64,000 bases of DNA from JAGMXM01 sp964458325 (lineage in GTDB: Bacteria; Verrucomicrobiota; Verrucomicrobiia; Limisphaerales; UBA1319), in the NCBI GenBank assembly GCA_964458325.1, contig CAYWIM010000011.1, positions 1 to 64,000 of the forward strand, given 5' to 3'. The notes under the pieces were generated by a model. That model was not told the DNA's origin, did no database searches, and saw nothing but the letters and a program-made list of their open reading frames with translations. The position numbers and the translations under genes are program-made. This document shows, one piece after another, positions 23,498 to 32,280 of the stretch. Each line of letters opens with the position of its first letter. Within the stretch, counting starts at the first letter, position 1.

Positions 23498-24292
23498 ATG
23501 GAGACCAAGCATTTTGATCTATCCCTGAACCGCTGGATGTCGCTTGCGGCAGCGGCGTCGCTTGTTTTTTGCGGGGAACGCGGTCTGCGGGCCCAGACGG
23601 ACGACTTCTCGGATGGCAACGACACCGAGAATCCGGCCTGGACGCACAATAATGCGTATGTGGGCTCGATCGGTCAGACGTGGGCGGTCGAGGGTGGCGC
23701 TTACCGGTTGCAGGCGCCGAACAACAGCCCGTTCTATGCCGGTTTCGGCTACGTGGGGAGCCTGGTGGGATCGCCTTACACCGATGTGTCCGTCAGCGCG
23801 GATTTTGTGAATTTTGTCGCTCCCGCAGGAGGTGCGTTTGGCGTCGCCGCCCGGCTGACTAGCGACAACACGCTGGGGAGTCTGAGCGGATACGGTTACG
23901 CATATGAACCGTTTGCCGATTCGTTCAAGGGCGAGATGGTTCTGTACCGGATCGACAACCTTGCGGGCCTTCATGACATTGGCTCGCACAAAGTCACGCT
24001 CGATCCGGCCAAGGACTACCGGTTCGTTCTCGAGATCGTCGGCAGCGACCTGCATGGCCAGGTGTTCGAGGTGGGCGGGGGGATGGTGGCGGAGCAGTCC
24101 GGGGTGGACGCAACATACGCCAGCGGCGTGTGCGGCGTATTTGGATACAGCCAAAGCCCGGTACCGCCCACCGACTTCAGCGCCGACAACTTTGCGGCGA
24201 TGGTGGTTCCGGAGCCTGCGGTGAGCGTTCTGTTGGGATTGGGCGCCGCAGCGCTTTTGGCGGTGCGCCGGTTCCGATCGAATCGCGGGTAG
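23498..24292 (+). CDS. PEP-CTERM sorting-domain protein with LamG-like domain
   Basis: 264 residues. Export signal at about 10-38 (LAAAASLVFCGERGLRAQ). The mature N-terminus DDFSDGNDTENPAW starts a concanavalin/LamG-like domain also seen in the next gene. The C-terminus has the exosortase signature VPEPAVSVLLGLGAAALLAV followed by RRFRSNRG: Val-Pro-Glu-Pro, a transmembrane stretch, then arginines. Such proteins are cleaved by exosortase and linked to the cell surface or EPS. No exosortase is in this window. ATG 23498 was chosen over an upstream extension lacking a signal peptide. Confidence 0.83.
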   Translation: METKHFDLSLNRWMSLAAAASLVFCGERGLRAQTDDFSDGNDTENPAWTHNNAYVGSIGQTWAVEGGAYRLQAPNNSPFYAGFGYVGSLVGSPYTDVSVSADFVNFVAPAGGAFGVAARLTSDNTLGSLSGYGYAYEPFADSFKGEMVLYRIDNLAGLHDIGSHKVTLDPAKDYRFVLEIVGSDLHGQVFEVGGGMVAEQSGVDATYASGVCGVFGYSQSPVPPTDFSADNFAAMVVPEPAVSVLLGLGAAALLAVRRFRSNRG

Positions 24293-24296
24293 AGCT

Positions 24297-24319
24297 TTTT
24301 CGCTCCTGCATCGCGAAAA
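24297..24319 (+). terminator. Hairpin terminator candidate after PEP-CTERM gene
   Basis: TTTTCGC/GCGAAAA (24297-24303 and 24313-24319) forms a 7-bp stem with a 9-nt loop just after the stop codon at 24292. The A/U-flanked stem resembles a bidirectional terminator. Confidence 0.45.
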
Positions 24320-24445
24320 CGGCGGTTCCCCTCCGCGAGGTTCAGGGGGGACGAGCGTGCAGTGTGGTGAGTGCGATCTGAACATCGGCCAGCACATGAG
24401 CCGGCATGCCGCGCGGCATCAGACCATTCAATACCAAGAGGACAT

Positions 24446-26470
24446 ATGAAAAACCATGGATTTGCGAGGAATCGCTGGAGTCTTGCGGCCGGGCGGCGGC
24501 GTGGAGCGATGGCGGTCTGGGTGGCGGCGGTCGTGCTTGGGCTGGCCGCGATCGGCGGTTCCACGCGGGTCAGGGCGCAATCCGATAATTTCGACGACGG
24601 GAACGACGACGGATGGACCCGCTATGATCGCGAGGGGACGGCGACCTTCAGTCTGACCAGCGGGGTGTATCGGATTCAGGCGAGCTCGTCGGCATCCACC
24701 GGCGAGCAGGACAAAGCCCAGGTCGTCACGTATCGCAGCCAGGATTACACGGATTTCTACGCGGCGGTCGATCTCACGGCTTGGGACAACCAGGTGCAAT
24801 CGGCGATCGGCATTGCGTTTCGGATGCAGGACATCGGGCCGGGCACGACCGTGGGGTATGTGCTTTACTGGACGCCGGCGATCAGCGGGGGCGGCAGCCG
24901 GGTGTTTTCGATCTACTTCATGTATAACGATCAGCCGATGACGCCTGTGGCAGCGACGTATCTCACCCTGGATCCCGCCCGCCAGTATCGGATGGTGGTC
25001 ACCGGCGTGGGTAACCAGCTGGTGGCACAGATGTATGATCTGACCGATCTGACGCGGCCGGTGGCCTACATCGCCGGGGAGGACAACTTCCTGGCGATCG
25101 TCGGCAAGCCCATGCGAGGCAAATGCGGCCTCTTCGCCTATTCGCGAAACAACACGACGGTCGATGTGACGTTCGACAACTTCGTGGCGGCCGCGGGGGC
25201 GCCAATCGCCGTGCCGGCTCCAGCCACGCCGCATCCCGTTGCCGGCACGCCGCAGGTGGTCAACCGCGTTCCGGTTTCGAATCAGAACTTTCATCCGCCG
25301 GCCAGTGGGATCACGTTTATCGCCACGACATTCGGCGGGGGCGCGATCGATCCGGCCGAGATCCGCCTGCTCCTGAATGGGGTGGACGTCTCGGGGGGGC
25401 TTGACATCTCAGGCAACGCGAACAACCGGCTCGTCGCGTATAGCGGTCTCAGCGCTAACGAGGTTTACGATGCCCGAATCGTCCTGAAGGAGGAGGGCGG
25501 GAAGGCGTCGACGAACGACTTCTGCTTCGACACGTTCAGCGAGAATTATATCACTTCGACGAATGTGATGTTGGTCGAGTGCGAGGATTACAATTACGGC
25601 AAAGGGCAGTATCAGAACAACCCGGCACCATCCGGATTCGATATGTATGGCACGCAAGTGAACGGCGGCGGGGTCGGGTATTTGGATCTGGTGGGAGAGC
25701 CGGGCGTGGATTACTTCGACCGCCGCACTGGCGGCGAGTCCGGCTACATGATGTATCGCAAGGACGACGCCGTGGGGACCTATGCCGGCACGCTCTATTA
25801 TCAGTGGGTGAATGCGGGCGGCTTCCTGGCGACCGAGGCAACCAACGACACGTCGCTGCTGAAATTCACATCGCTGGGGCTGCCGGACTATCAGGTGCAC
25901 CACACCGAGGGAGGCGAGTGGCTGAATTACACGCGCGAGTTTGCGCCGGGCAGGTATCGGGTTTACCTCCGTCTTTCCAGCTGGGCGCCCCAGGATATTT
26001 TGCTGGATGAAGTCACCAGCGACCGCACCCAGACGAATCAAACCACCGTTCCGCTCGGCAAATTCCCGGTCGCCAACACGGGGCATCTGATCCTTTATCG
26101 CTACTTCGCACTAACCGGCGAATCGGGGAATCCAAAGTCGATTCAGTTGTCGGGCGAGAAGACTCTGCGCCTGACCATGGGGGGCGCCCAGATGGATTTC
26201 ACAAGGAATGCCCTGCAAATGAACTATCTGCTGTTCGTTCCCGCGCCATTGTCGCCGGTGAAGCTGCTCGACCCGGTCTGGAGCGACGGCGTGTTCACGG
26301 TGTCGTTTGCCAGCGAGGCGGGGGCGACCTACCGGTTGAGCTACAAGGAGTCGCTCTCGCAAACGAACTGGACCGTGGGCGCATCGAGCGTGGTCGGCGA
26401 CGGCGCCATTCAGTCGCTGTCGGATACCTCGACGGGCCAGGCGAGATTTTATCGGGTGTCGGCGGAGTAG
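24446..26470 (+). CDS. Secreted multidomain carbohydrate-binding protein (LamG-like, CBM6-like, RFYR C-terminus)
   Basis: 674 residues from ATG 24446. Signal peptide up to about RVRAQS. DNFDDGNDDGWTRYD starts an N-terminal LamG-like domain, paralogous to that of the preceding PEP-CTERM gene. A middle Ig-like segment follows (about 290-365). From about 373 (VMLVECEDYNYGKGQYQNN) a CBM6-like domain carries GGEWLNYTREFAPGRYRVYL and lasts to about 600. The last 70 residues (FTVSFASEAGATYRLSYKES, then QARFYRVSAE) share the RFYR terminal module with two other proteins here. No catalytic domain; probably a surface or secreted glycan-binding protein. Confidence 0.72.
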   Translation: MKNHGFARNRWSLAAGRRRGAMAVWVAAVVLGLAAIGGSTRVRAQSDNFDDGNDDGWTRYDREGTATFSLTSGVYRIQASSSASTGEQDKAQVVTYRSQDYTDFYAAVDLTAWDNQVQSAIGIAFRMQDIGPGTTVGYVLYWTPAISGGGSRVFSIYFMYNDQPMTPVAATYLTLDPARQYRMVVTGVGNQLVAQMYDLTDLTRPVAYIAGEDNFLAIVGKPMRGKCGLFAYSRNNTTVDVTFDNFVAAAGAPIAVPAPATPHPVAGTPQVVNRVPVSNQNFHPPASGITFIATTFGGGAIDPAEIRLLLNGVDVSGGLDISGNANNRLVAYSGLSANEVYDARIVLKEEGGKASTNDFCFDTFSENYITSTNVMLVECEDYNYGKGQYQNNPAPSGFDMYGTQVNGGGVGYLDLVGEPGVDYFDRRTGGESGYMMYRKDDAVGTYAGTLYYQWVNAGGFLATEATNDTSLLKFTSLGLPDYQVHHTEGGEWLNYTREFAPGRYRVYLRLSSWAPQDILLDEVTSDRTQTNQTTVPLGKFPVANTGHLILYRYFALTGESGNPKSIQLSGEKTLRLTMGGAQMDFTRNALQMNYLLFVPAPLSPVKLLDPVWSDGVFTVSFASEAGATYRLSYKESLSQTNWTVGASSVVGDGAIQSLSDTSTGQARFYRVSAE

Positions 26471-26476
26471 GCCCTC

Positions 26477-26539
26477 GTGCGCCCGGTGCGACAGGGAAGG
26501 GGTGGTGGAGGGGCGTTCACCTTGATCGAGCTGCTGGTC
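26477..26539 (+). pseudogene. Type IV pilin-like N-terminal fragment
   Basis: About 21 codons from a GTG at 26477 end in GGGGAFTLIELLV, the conserved prepilin cleavage site and hydrophobic start of type IV pilins/pseudopilins (G|FTLIELLVVIAIIAIL). The match stops exactly where the palindrome-rich repeat begins (26540), after which no pilin sequence is found. Best read as the start of a pilin-like gene cut by the repeat element. Confidence 0.55.
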
Positions 26540-26790
26540 ATGGAGTGCGGCAGTCCTCTCTGCCGCCATGGATGCGCCGGAAAGCCGGCTCTTAAGCGCC
26601 GTGCCGGAAGCCGGCGCTTGCAGCCATCAGTTGGCCTCCGCGGAGCACCTGCCAGGTGCGATTCCGATGGTCGCCAGTCGCCAGCCTGCGCAGCGCAGGC
26701 GTCCACGCCTGCGAGGGCGGCCGGCGTCCCGCCGCCCATGCGCTGCATTTGCCTTGTGCCGAGTCGGGCCGCGGGGAAGAATGCGGGCGG
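26540..26790. repeat. Palindrome-rich repeat element
   Basis: About 250 bp packed with inverted repeats: GCGGCAG/CTGCCGC (26547-26553 and 26560-26566), GCACCTGCCAGGTGC (26645-26659), and three alternating arms GCCTGCG-CAG-CGCAGGC-GTCCAC-GCCTGCG (26684-26712). It begins just after the pilin-like FTLIELLV codons and ends before the papain-like gene. It resembles BIME/REP clusters. No credible gene lies within it. Confidence 0.6.
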
Positions 26791-27681
26791 ATGAAAGTCA
26801 TTTTCATGGAAGCTTTGCCTGGCCGCTCATTGACTGTCGTGTTCTGGACTCTGCTGCAGCGTCAAGTCAGTTGGGCACAAGGAGTTCGAGCCGTCCTATT
26901 GGGCAAATGCCTCGCAGCCGGGTGCGGTATTGCGGTGGTGAGCGCGGCAGCATTCGCGGGTGGGGAATCGAAGCCGTCCACGGCGGCGCAGCCGCTTCCT
27001 GCTTCGGTCGATCTGCGGCTCGAGTTCGATCGCTGGGGTCTGCCCCGCTGGCGGCAAGGGGCGCGGAGCACGTGTTCGGCCTTCACGATCGCAGGCGCGC
27101 TCGAGTTCGCGCTGGCGAAGCGGGAGGGCCAGGGCACCCGGCTTAGCGTCGAGTTTTTGAATTGGGCAGCGAACCGCCAATGCGGCGACGCGCAGGATGG
27201 GGGATTTTTTTCCGATCTCTGGAAGGGCTTCATGGCGCACGGGATCTGCGCGGCGGAGGCATGTCCTTATGCAGCCGCATTCGATGCATCGGCTTCGCCG
27301 ACTCCGGAAGCGATCGCGGAGGCGAAGAAGCGGCTGGGGCTGGGTCTGCGGCTGGGCTGGATCAAGGAATGGGATGTCACGACGGGCCTGAAGGATGAGC
27401 ATCTGATCCGGATCAAGGGGACTCTGGCAAGCGGCTGGCCGGTCTGCGCCGGGTTGCGCTGGCCCAAGCAGGAACAGTGGAAGGACGGCGTTCTCCAGCT
27501 CTGTCCTGCGGACGCCGTGCGCGATGGGCACAGCGTGCTGGTGGTGGGGTATCGGGATGATCCTGGGCAACCCGGGGGAGGCGTGCTGATCTTCCGGAAC
27601 ACCGCCAAGGCGGGGGTCGATGGCATGATGCCGTATGCGTATGCGCGAGCTTATATGAACGACGCGGCATGGATCGAGTGA
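26791..27681 (+). CDS. Exported papain-like (C1) cysteine protease
   Basis: 296 residues from ATG 26791 (another Met 15 bp later). The N-terminal 55 residues contain a hydrophobic export segment (AAGCGIAVVSAAAFAGGESK). RWRQGARSTCSAFTIAGALE matches the papain active-site block, with Gln of the oxyanion hole and nucleophile Cys at about 95. DGHSVLVVGYRDD supplies the catalytic His, and IFRNTAKAG the Asn/Asp position. The start region is adjacent to the palindrome-rich element, so the true N-terminus may be disturbed. Followed closely by a GH172 gene. Substrate unknown. Confidence 0.72.
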   Translation: MKVIFMEALPGRSLTVVFWTLLQRQVSWAQGVRAVLLGKCLAAGCGIAVVSAAAFAGGESKPSTAAQPLPASVDLRLEFDRWGLPRWRQGARSTCSAFTIAGALEFALAKREGQGTRLSVEFLNWAANRQCGDAQDGGFFSDLWKGFMAHGICAAEACPYAAAFDASASPTPEAIAEAKKRLGLGLRLGWIKEWDVTTGLKDEHLIRIKGTLASGWPVCAGLRWPKQEQWKDGVLQLCPADAVRDGHSVLVVGYRDDPGQPGGGVLIFRNTAKAGVDGMMPYAYARAYMNDAAWIE

Positions 27682-27683
27682 TT

Positions 27684-29669
27684 ATGAACAAGCGGGTTCT
27701 TTGGGTTTTGGCCGGCGCGGGAATGGGTTTGGCGGCCGGCTTGGTTCCTTCGGCAATCGCCGCCTCCTGGCTGGCGGAGGATCCGTTCCATCTGGCGGAG
27801 CCGAAGGATTATGTGGCGCTCCGGGCGTCGTCGAACCATCCCGACTGGGGATCGAACGACGACAGCAAGCGGCCGATACCCGGGGAGACGACGGTGCTGG
27901 CGGATCTGCGCGGTCCAGGGGTCGTCCATCACATCTGGATGACGATTGCCGACAACGAATACGGCTGGCCCCGGCTGCTGCGCTTCCGAGTGTTTTACGA
28001 CGGCAGCGACATCCCGAGCGTGGATGCGCCGATCGGGGACTTCTTCGCCGTGGGAAACGGGATGGAAGGCGAGGTGGAATCCCTCATGGTCCGGAACAGC
28101 TCGGACGGCCGCGCCCGGAACTGCTATTGGCCGATGCCCTTTCGCAAGGGCTGCAAGATCACCGTGACGAACGAAGGCCGCCGCCGCGTGAGCATGCTGT
28201 ATTATCACGTGGATTGGAGGCAGGTTCCATCGCTGCCGGCGGATGCGCTCTATTTCCACGCCCGGTATCGCCAGGCCCTGCCGGCGCCGGCGGACGGCAG
28301 CCACTACGAGATCCTGAACGTCCGGGGCCGAGGGCATTACGTGGGGACGGTCCTGTCGGTGGTCCAGGCCGAGGCCGGGTGGTTCGGCGAGGGCGACGAT
28401 CTTTTCTGGGTGGATGGGCAGCGGCCGTTGATCGAAGGGACGGGGACCGAGGATTATTTCAACGACGCATGGGGTCTGCATGTGAATGACGGCCCGCATT
28501 ACGGGGTGACGGTCGCGGAGGGGACGGGGATCGGGGCGCGGATGACGGCGTATCGCTGGCACCTGGCCGATCCCATCCCGTTCCGCGAATCGCTGAAAGC
28601 CGAGGTCGAGCATCGCGGCTGGACCTACAATCCGGATGGATCGGTCAAGTCGGCCTTTGGGGAGCGGACCGATCTGATATCGAGCGTGGCGTTTTGGTAT
28701 CAGGAGGGGATCGCGAGGGATCAGCCGCCGGCGCCGTATGGTTCGGCGCGTCTGCCGCAAGGCAACGCGCTACAGATCGAGGTCGAGAAGGCCTTGTCCA
28801 TGTGCAAGGCCGAAGGCGGCGAGGCATCCCTGAGCCCCGAGCTTTTCTGGTCGAAGGATGTTTTGCTGTTCCAGGCTCGAGGCAAGGGTTCCCGGATCGA
28901 GGTCCCGTTCGAGGTGGCCCGGGAGGGCGACTACGAGGTCTATACCGAAGTCGCTCAGGGGTCGGACTTCGGCATTTACACGGTGCTGCTCGATGGCAGG
29001 CCGCCCGAGGCGTCGCAGCTCGAGCACGAGCCGGGCGCGGACGTTCGCCCCCAGACTCAATTCGACGGCTATGCGTCCGAGACTTACGTCGGGTTCGCGC
29101 ATCCGGTAGGTTGGGTGCATCTGACTCGAGGGGCGCATGCGCTGACCTACGTCTGCCTGGGGAAACGGGAGGCGTCCTCGGGGTTCCATCTGGGGGTGGA
29201 CAACGTGGTTCTGGCCCGGGTGGGCGCGGAGGCCTGGGCGGCTGCCGCGAAGGTCGGAGAGCCGCGTGTCCCCAGCGGAAGCGCCGTCGATCTGGGCAAC
29301 ATCTTGAGATCCGACCCCGATCCAGTGATCCGGGGTCTGGCTGCCATTGCATTGCGGGACCTGGGGAAAGGCGCGCTGCCCGCGCTTGCTGCCATTCAGC
29401 GCGGGCTTGAGGATCGCGACGTGAGCGTCCGGATGATGAGCGCCAATGCGATCGCCGCGATCGGAAAGGACGCGGCGCCCGCTGTCGATGCCCTGATCGC
29501 CGCCGGCCGGGCGCCGAAGGAGCAGGTGCACGTGCTGCGATCAGTGGCGGATGCGCTGGGGAGCATCGGCGAGCCCGCCGCCCGGCGGGCGCTGCCGCTG
29601 CTGAGAGAGCTTTCGCGGATCCCGCGGGTCCGGTGGGCGGCGGAGGCTGCGATTCGCCGGATCGAGTGA
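27684..29669 (+). CDS. Secreted GH172 (DUF2961) glycoside hydrolase with C-terminal HEAT repeats
   Basis: 661 residues. ATG 27684 gives a clean signal peptide (MNKRVLWVLAGAGMGLAAGL); an ATG 15 bp earlier would overlap the previous gene. The DUF2961/GH172 core spans about 25-370: LRGPGVVHHIWMTIADNE, YYHVDWRQ, and IEGTGTEDYFNDAWG carrying the conserved acidic pair. Characterised GH172 enzymes act on difructose anhydrides or alpha-D-arabinofuranosides. A beta-sandwich follows (about 400-520), then four HEAT-like repeats (VIRGLAAIALRDLG, VSVRMMSANAIAAIG, VLRSVADALGSIG). HEAT repeats on a GH172 enzyme are unusual and suggest a protein partner. Confidence 0.82.
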   Translation: MNKRVLWVLAGAGMGLAAGLVPSAIAASWLAEDPFHLAEPKDYVALRASSNHPDWGSNDDSKRPIPGETTVLADLRGPGVVHHIWMTIADNEYGWPRLLRFRVFYDGSDIPSVDAPIGDFFAVGNGMEGEVESLMVRNSSDGRARNCYWPMPFRKGCKITVTNEGRRRVSMLYYHVDWRQVPSLPADALYFHARYRQALPAPADGSHYEILNVRGRGHYVGTVLSVVQAEAGWFGEGDDLFWVDGQRPLIEGTGTEDYFNDAWGLHVNDGPHYGVTVAEGTGIGARMTAYRWHLADPIPFRESLKAEVEHRGWTYNPDGSVKSAFGERTDLISSVAFWYQEGIARDQPPAPYGSARLPQGNALQIEVEKALSMCKAEGGEASLSPELFWSKDVLLFQARGKGSRIEVPFEVAREGDYEVYTEVAQGSDFGIYTVLLDGRPPEASQLEHEPGADVRPQTQFDGYASETYVGFAHPVGWVHLTRGAHALTYVCLGKREASSGFHLGVDNVVLARVGAEAWAAAAKVGEPRVPSGSAVDLGNILRSDPDPVIRGLAAIALRDLGKGALPALAAIQRGLEDRDVSVRMMSANAIAAIGKDAAPAVDALIAAGRAPKEQVHVLRSVADALGSIGEPAARRALPLLRELSRIPRVRWAAEAAIRRIE

Positions 29670-29697
29670 AGGTCAGATTCGGCCTGGATATGGGCGG

Positions 29698-31851
29698 CTA
29701 TGGCCCAGGGCTCATCGGGTCGGGAATCGGGCTTTGTGGAGCCGGCGCGGGCGTCAAGGCCCGGAGCTGTTCGGCGAGCCGGGCGGGATCGGAAGTCGGC
29801 TCCTGGCAGGTGTGGCCGGCGCAGAGGTAAGCGGTGGGCTGGCCATTGCGCTCAGGGAGGCTGCGGGCGAATGGATCGACCGGTCCGGCCGCACCCAAAA
29901 CGACTCGTCGATCCGCATATACGCCATGAGCTGCCTCGATGAGAGCGAGGGTATCGGGATGGTCGGGCGGGCCGGCGATCACGACGCGGATCGGTTCGCC
30001 CATCGAGAAATGAGCGGCCAGGAGGAGATGGGGGGCGGATTGCGGGTTCTGGCGGAGACGCGGAGCGAATAGACGGAGGCTCTTGCCGGCGGCATCGGCG
30101 AAATCGGCACGGCCGGCAATCGCGCCCAGGCGAAGCAGCGCCAGCGCCGCAAGGGCATTGCCGGAAGGCTCGGCGCCGTCGTAGTCTTCCTTCACCGGGA
30201 GGATGAGATCAGGTGTGTCGAGCGGGCTTTGCCAAAAGCCGCCGCGATCGGGATCGTAGAATCGGCCGATCATGCGCTGGGCGAGGGCAAGCGCGAACTC
30301 GAGCGCGTTCGGATCCAGGGTAGCTTCGTAGAGGCTGATGGCGCCATCGAGGACGGCGGCATAGCCGGAGAGGAGTTCGGTCTGGTCGCGTTCGCCATCG
30401 CACCAGCGGTGGTAGAGTTTTTGGGAGGAGGGATCCCAGAGGTGAAGCTGGATGAAGGCGAGATTTCGCCGCGCAGCGGCCATGCATTGGGGGTCCGGAA
30501 GGATGGCAGCGGCTCGAGCCAGCGCGCCCAGCATCAGCCCGTTCCACGAGGCCAGGATCTTGTCGTCGCGGAGGGGCCGGATACGGCGGCCGCGGGCGGC
30601 GAGGAGGCGGGCGCGTGCCTCGGCGAGGGTTGCGGTTTCCTCGGGAGAGAGGCGGGGATCGGCGACGCGGAGGACATTCTGGTGGAGGAGCGGCTGGGGA
30701 TCGCTGTGATCGACGAAGTTGCCCTTCGGGGTGACGCCGAAATATCGAACGGCGACCGCGCGCTGGTCGGGCGACAGGAGGGATTCCATCTCCTCGAATG
30801 TCCAGCAGTAGAACTTGCCTTCCTTGCCCTCGCTGTCGGCGTCTTCGGCGGAGAAAAAGCCGCCATCGGGATGGCCCAGGTCGCGAAGGACATAGGCGAT
30901 CGTCTCGCGGGCGATTTCGGCAAATCGCGGGATGCGAGTGACGAGGAATGCGTCCAGGTAGAGGCTGGCGAGCTGGGCGTTGTCGTAGAGCATCTTCTCG
31001 AAATGGGGCACCTCCCATCGCGGATCGACGGCATAGCGGGCGAATCCGCCGCCGAGCTGATCATAGATGCCGCCGGCGGCCATTGCCTCGCAGGTGAAGC
31101 GGACCATTTGGATGGCATCGGCATCGCGATGGGCGTGGCCATAGGCCAGGAGGAAGAGGGGCGTCGAGGGGCGCGGAAATTTCGGGATGCGCCCAAAGCC
31201 GCCGTGCTGGGCGTCGAACTCTTTCTTGAGCTGGTCGGCCCCGAAGCGGATGAGGTCGGCGGCCAGACCGGCTCCGCGGGTGGGGCTTGGCTGCAGGGCG
31301 CGCGCCAGATGCTGATGGAACTCGGCGGCGGATCGTTCGATCTCGGCTTGGCGGTGATGCCAGGCGGACTGGACCTGCTGGAGGAGGTCGAGGAAACCGG
31401 GCAGGCCAGATCGGCTGACGGGCGGGAAGTAGGTGCCGCCATAAAAAGGCTTGAGGCTGGGCGTCAGGAACACCGACAGGGGCCAGCCGCCCTGGCCGGC
31501 CATTGCTTGGACTGCGGTCATGTAGATCCGGTCCACATCGGGCCGCTCCTCGCGATCGACTTTGATGCTCACGAAGTGGCTGTTGAGGAACTCGGCAACC
31601 TCGTCGTCCTCGAACGACTCGCGCTCCATGACGTGGCACCAGTGGCAGGTCGAATAGCCAATGCTCAGGAAGATGGGTCTGTTCTCGCGCCGGGCATGCT
31701 CGAACGCAGGAGCGCCCCACGGGCGCCAGTCCACCGGATTGTGCGCATGCTGCTGCAGGTAGGGGGATTTCTCTCGGATCAGGCGGTTGGCGTGGGGTGG
31801 CGGCGGATCCGATGCGGGCAAAGCCGACGCGGGTTGGATGGGATCGGTCAT
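29698..31851 (-). CDS. YyaL/SPATA20-type thioredoxin-domain protein (DUF255)
   Basis: 717 residues. RLIREKSPYLQQHAHNPVDW begins the family's N-terminal thioredoxin-like domain. The redox motif lies in STCHWCHVMERESFED with C69 and C72. VDREERPDVDRIYM and GQGGWPLSVFLTP are strongly conserved family blocks. The C-terminal two thirds form an (alpha/alpha)6 barrel as in N-acylglucosamine 2-epimerase-like folds. Cytosolic, widespread, physiological role unsettled. It converges on the GH172 gene with a 28-bp gap. Full length and apparently intact. Confidence 0.9.
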   Translation of the reverse strand: MTDPIQPASALPASDPPPPHANRLIREKSPYLQQHAHNPVDWRPWGAPAFEHARRENRPIFLSIGYSTCHWCHVMERESFEDDEVAEFLNSHFVSIKVDREERPDVDRIYMTAVQAMAGQGGWPLSVFLTPSLKPFYGGTYFPPVSRSGLPGFLDLLQQVQSAWHHRQAEIERSAAEFHQHLARALQPSPTRGAGLAADLIRFGADQLKKEFDAQHGGFGRIPKFPRPSTPLFLLAYGHAHRDADAIQMVRFTCEAMAAGGIYDQLGGGFARYAVDPRWEVPHFEKMLYDNAQLASLYLDAFLVTRIPRFAEIARETIAYVLRDLGHPDGGFFSAEDADSEGKEGKFYCWTFEEMESLLSPDQRAVAVRYFGVTPKGNFVDHSDPQPLLHQNVLRVADPRLSPEETATLAEARARLLAARGRRIRPLRDDKILASWNGLMLGALARAAAILPDPQCMAAARRNLAFIQLHLWDPSSQKLYHRWCDGERDQTELLSGYAAVLDGAISLYEATLDPNALEFALALAQRMIGRFYDPDRGGFWQSPLDTPDLILPVKEDYDGAEPSGNALAALALLRLGAIAGRADFADAAGKSLRLFAPRLRQNPQSAPHLLLAAHFSMGEPIRVVIAGPPDHPDTLALIEAAHGVYADRRVVLGAAGPVDPFARSLPERNGQPTAYLCAGHTCQEPTSDPARLAEQLRALTPAPAPQSPIPDPMSPGP

Positions 31852-32280
31852 GACTCGATGGATTGGGGCGCGGATGCGATCGGCGCCGTCTCATCACCAT
31901 ACCCGGCTCCGGGGATGGGGCAAGGGAATATATGGGCTGATTCATCTGGAGTTGGTGGGCAAGGATGGATCCAGGAGAGGATCAAAAACGATAGGACAAT
32001 TCGCGCCCCTTCACCGGCGCTGGGCCGATGATGATCGACGATGAGAACGGCTGAGCGCTGGCGGGAGGGCAGGTCTGCGTTGCTCCCCTACATCCAGCCC
32101 CGTTGCCCCGTCCTCCGGGCGGTCCGGGGCAGCCCCTGGACCGCCTCGCCGTGATTTCCATCTTGTGGCGCAGCTGCTAATTGTATATATAAGTTCCACA
32201 CAAAAGCCACAACAGCCACGCACAGAGCCTAAAGCCGCGATTATCCTCACTCGATTTCGCATAACCACCATGGAGTGCTC
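31852..32280. other. Intergenic region upstream of giant surface protein
   Basis: 429 bp separating divergently transcribed genes. A strong hairpin lies at 32118-32145: GGCGGTCC-GGGG-CAG-CCCC-T-GGACCGCC. Beyond it an AT-rich tract TAATTGTATATATAAG (about 32178-32193) could hold the -10 region of the promoter for the large gene starting at 32281. No gene recognised. Confidence 0.5.

Noticed and set aside
26568..27146. Alternative frame through the palindrome-rich element and the papain-like gene
   Set aside because: It reads through inverted repeats with Arg/Ala/Ser-rich sequence and no motif; the protease frame is supported by its catalytic blocks.
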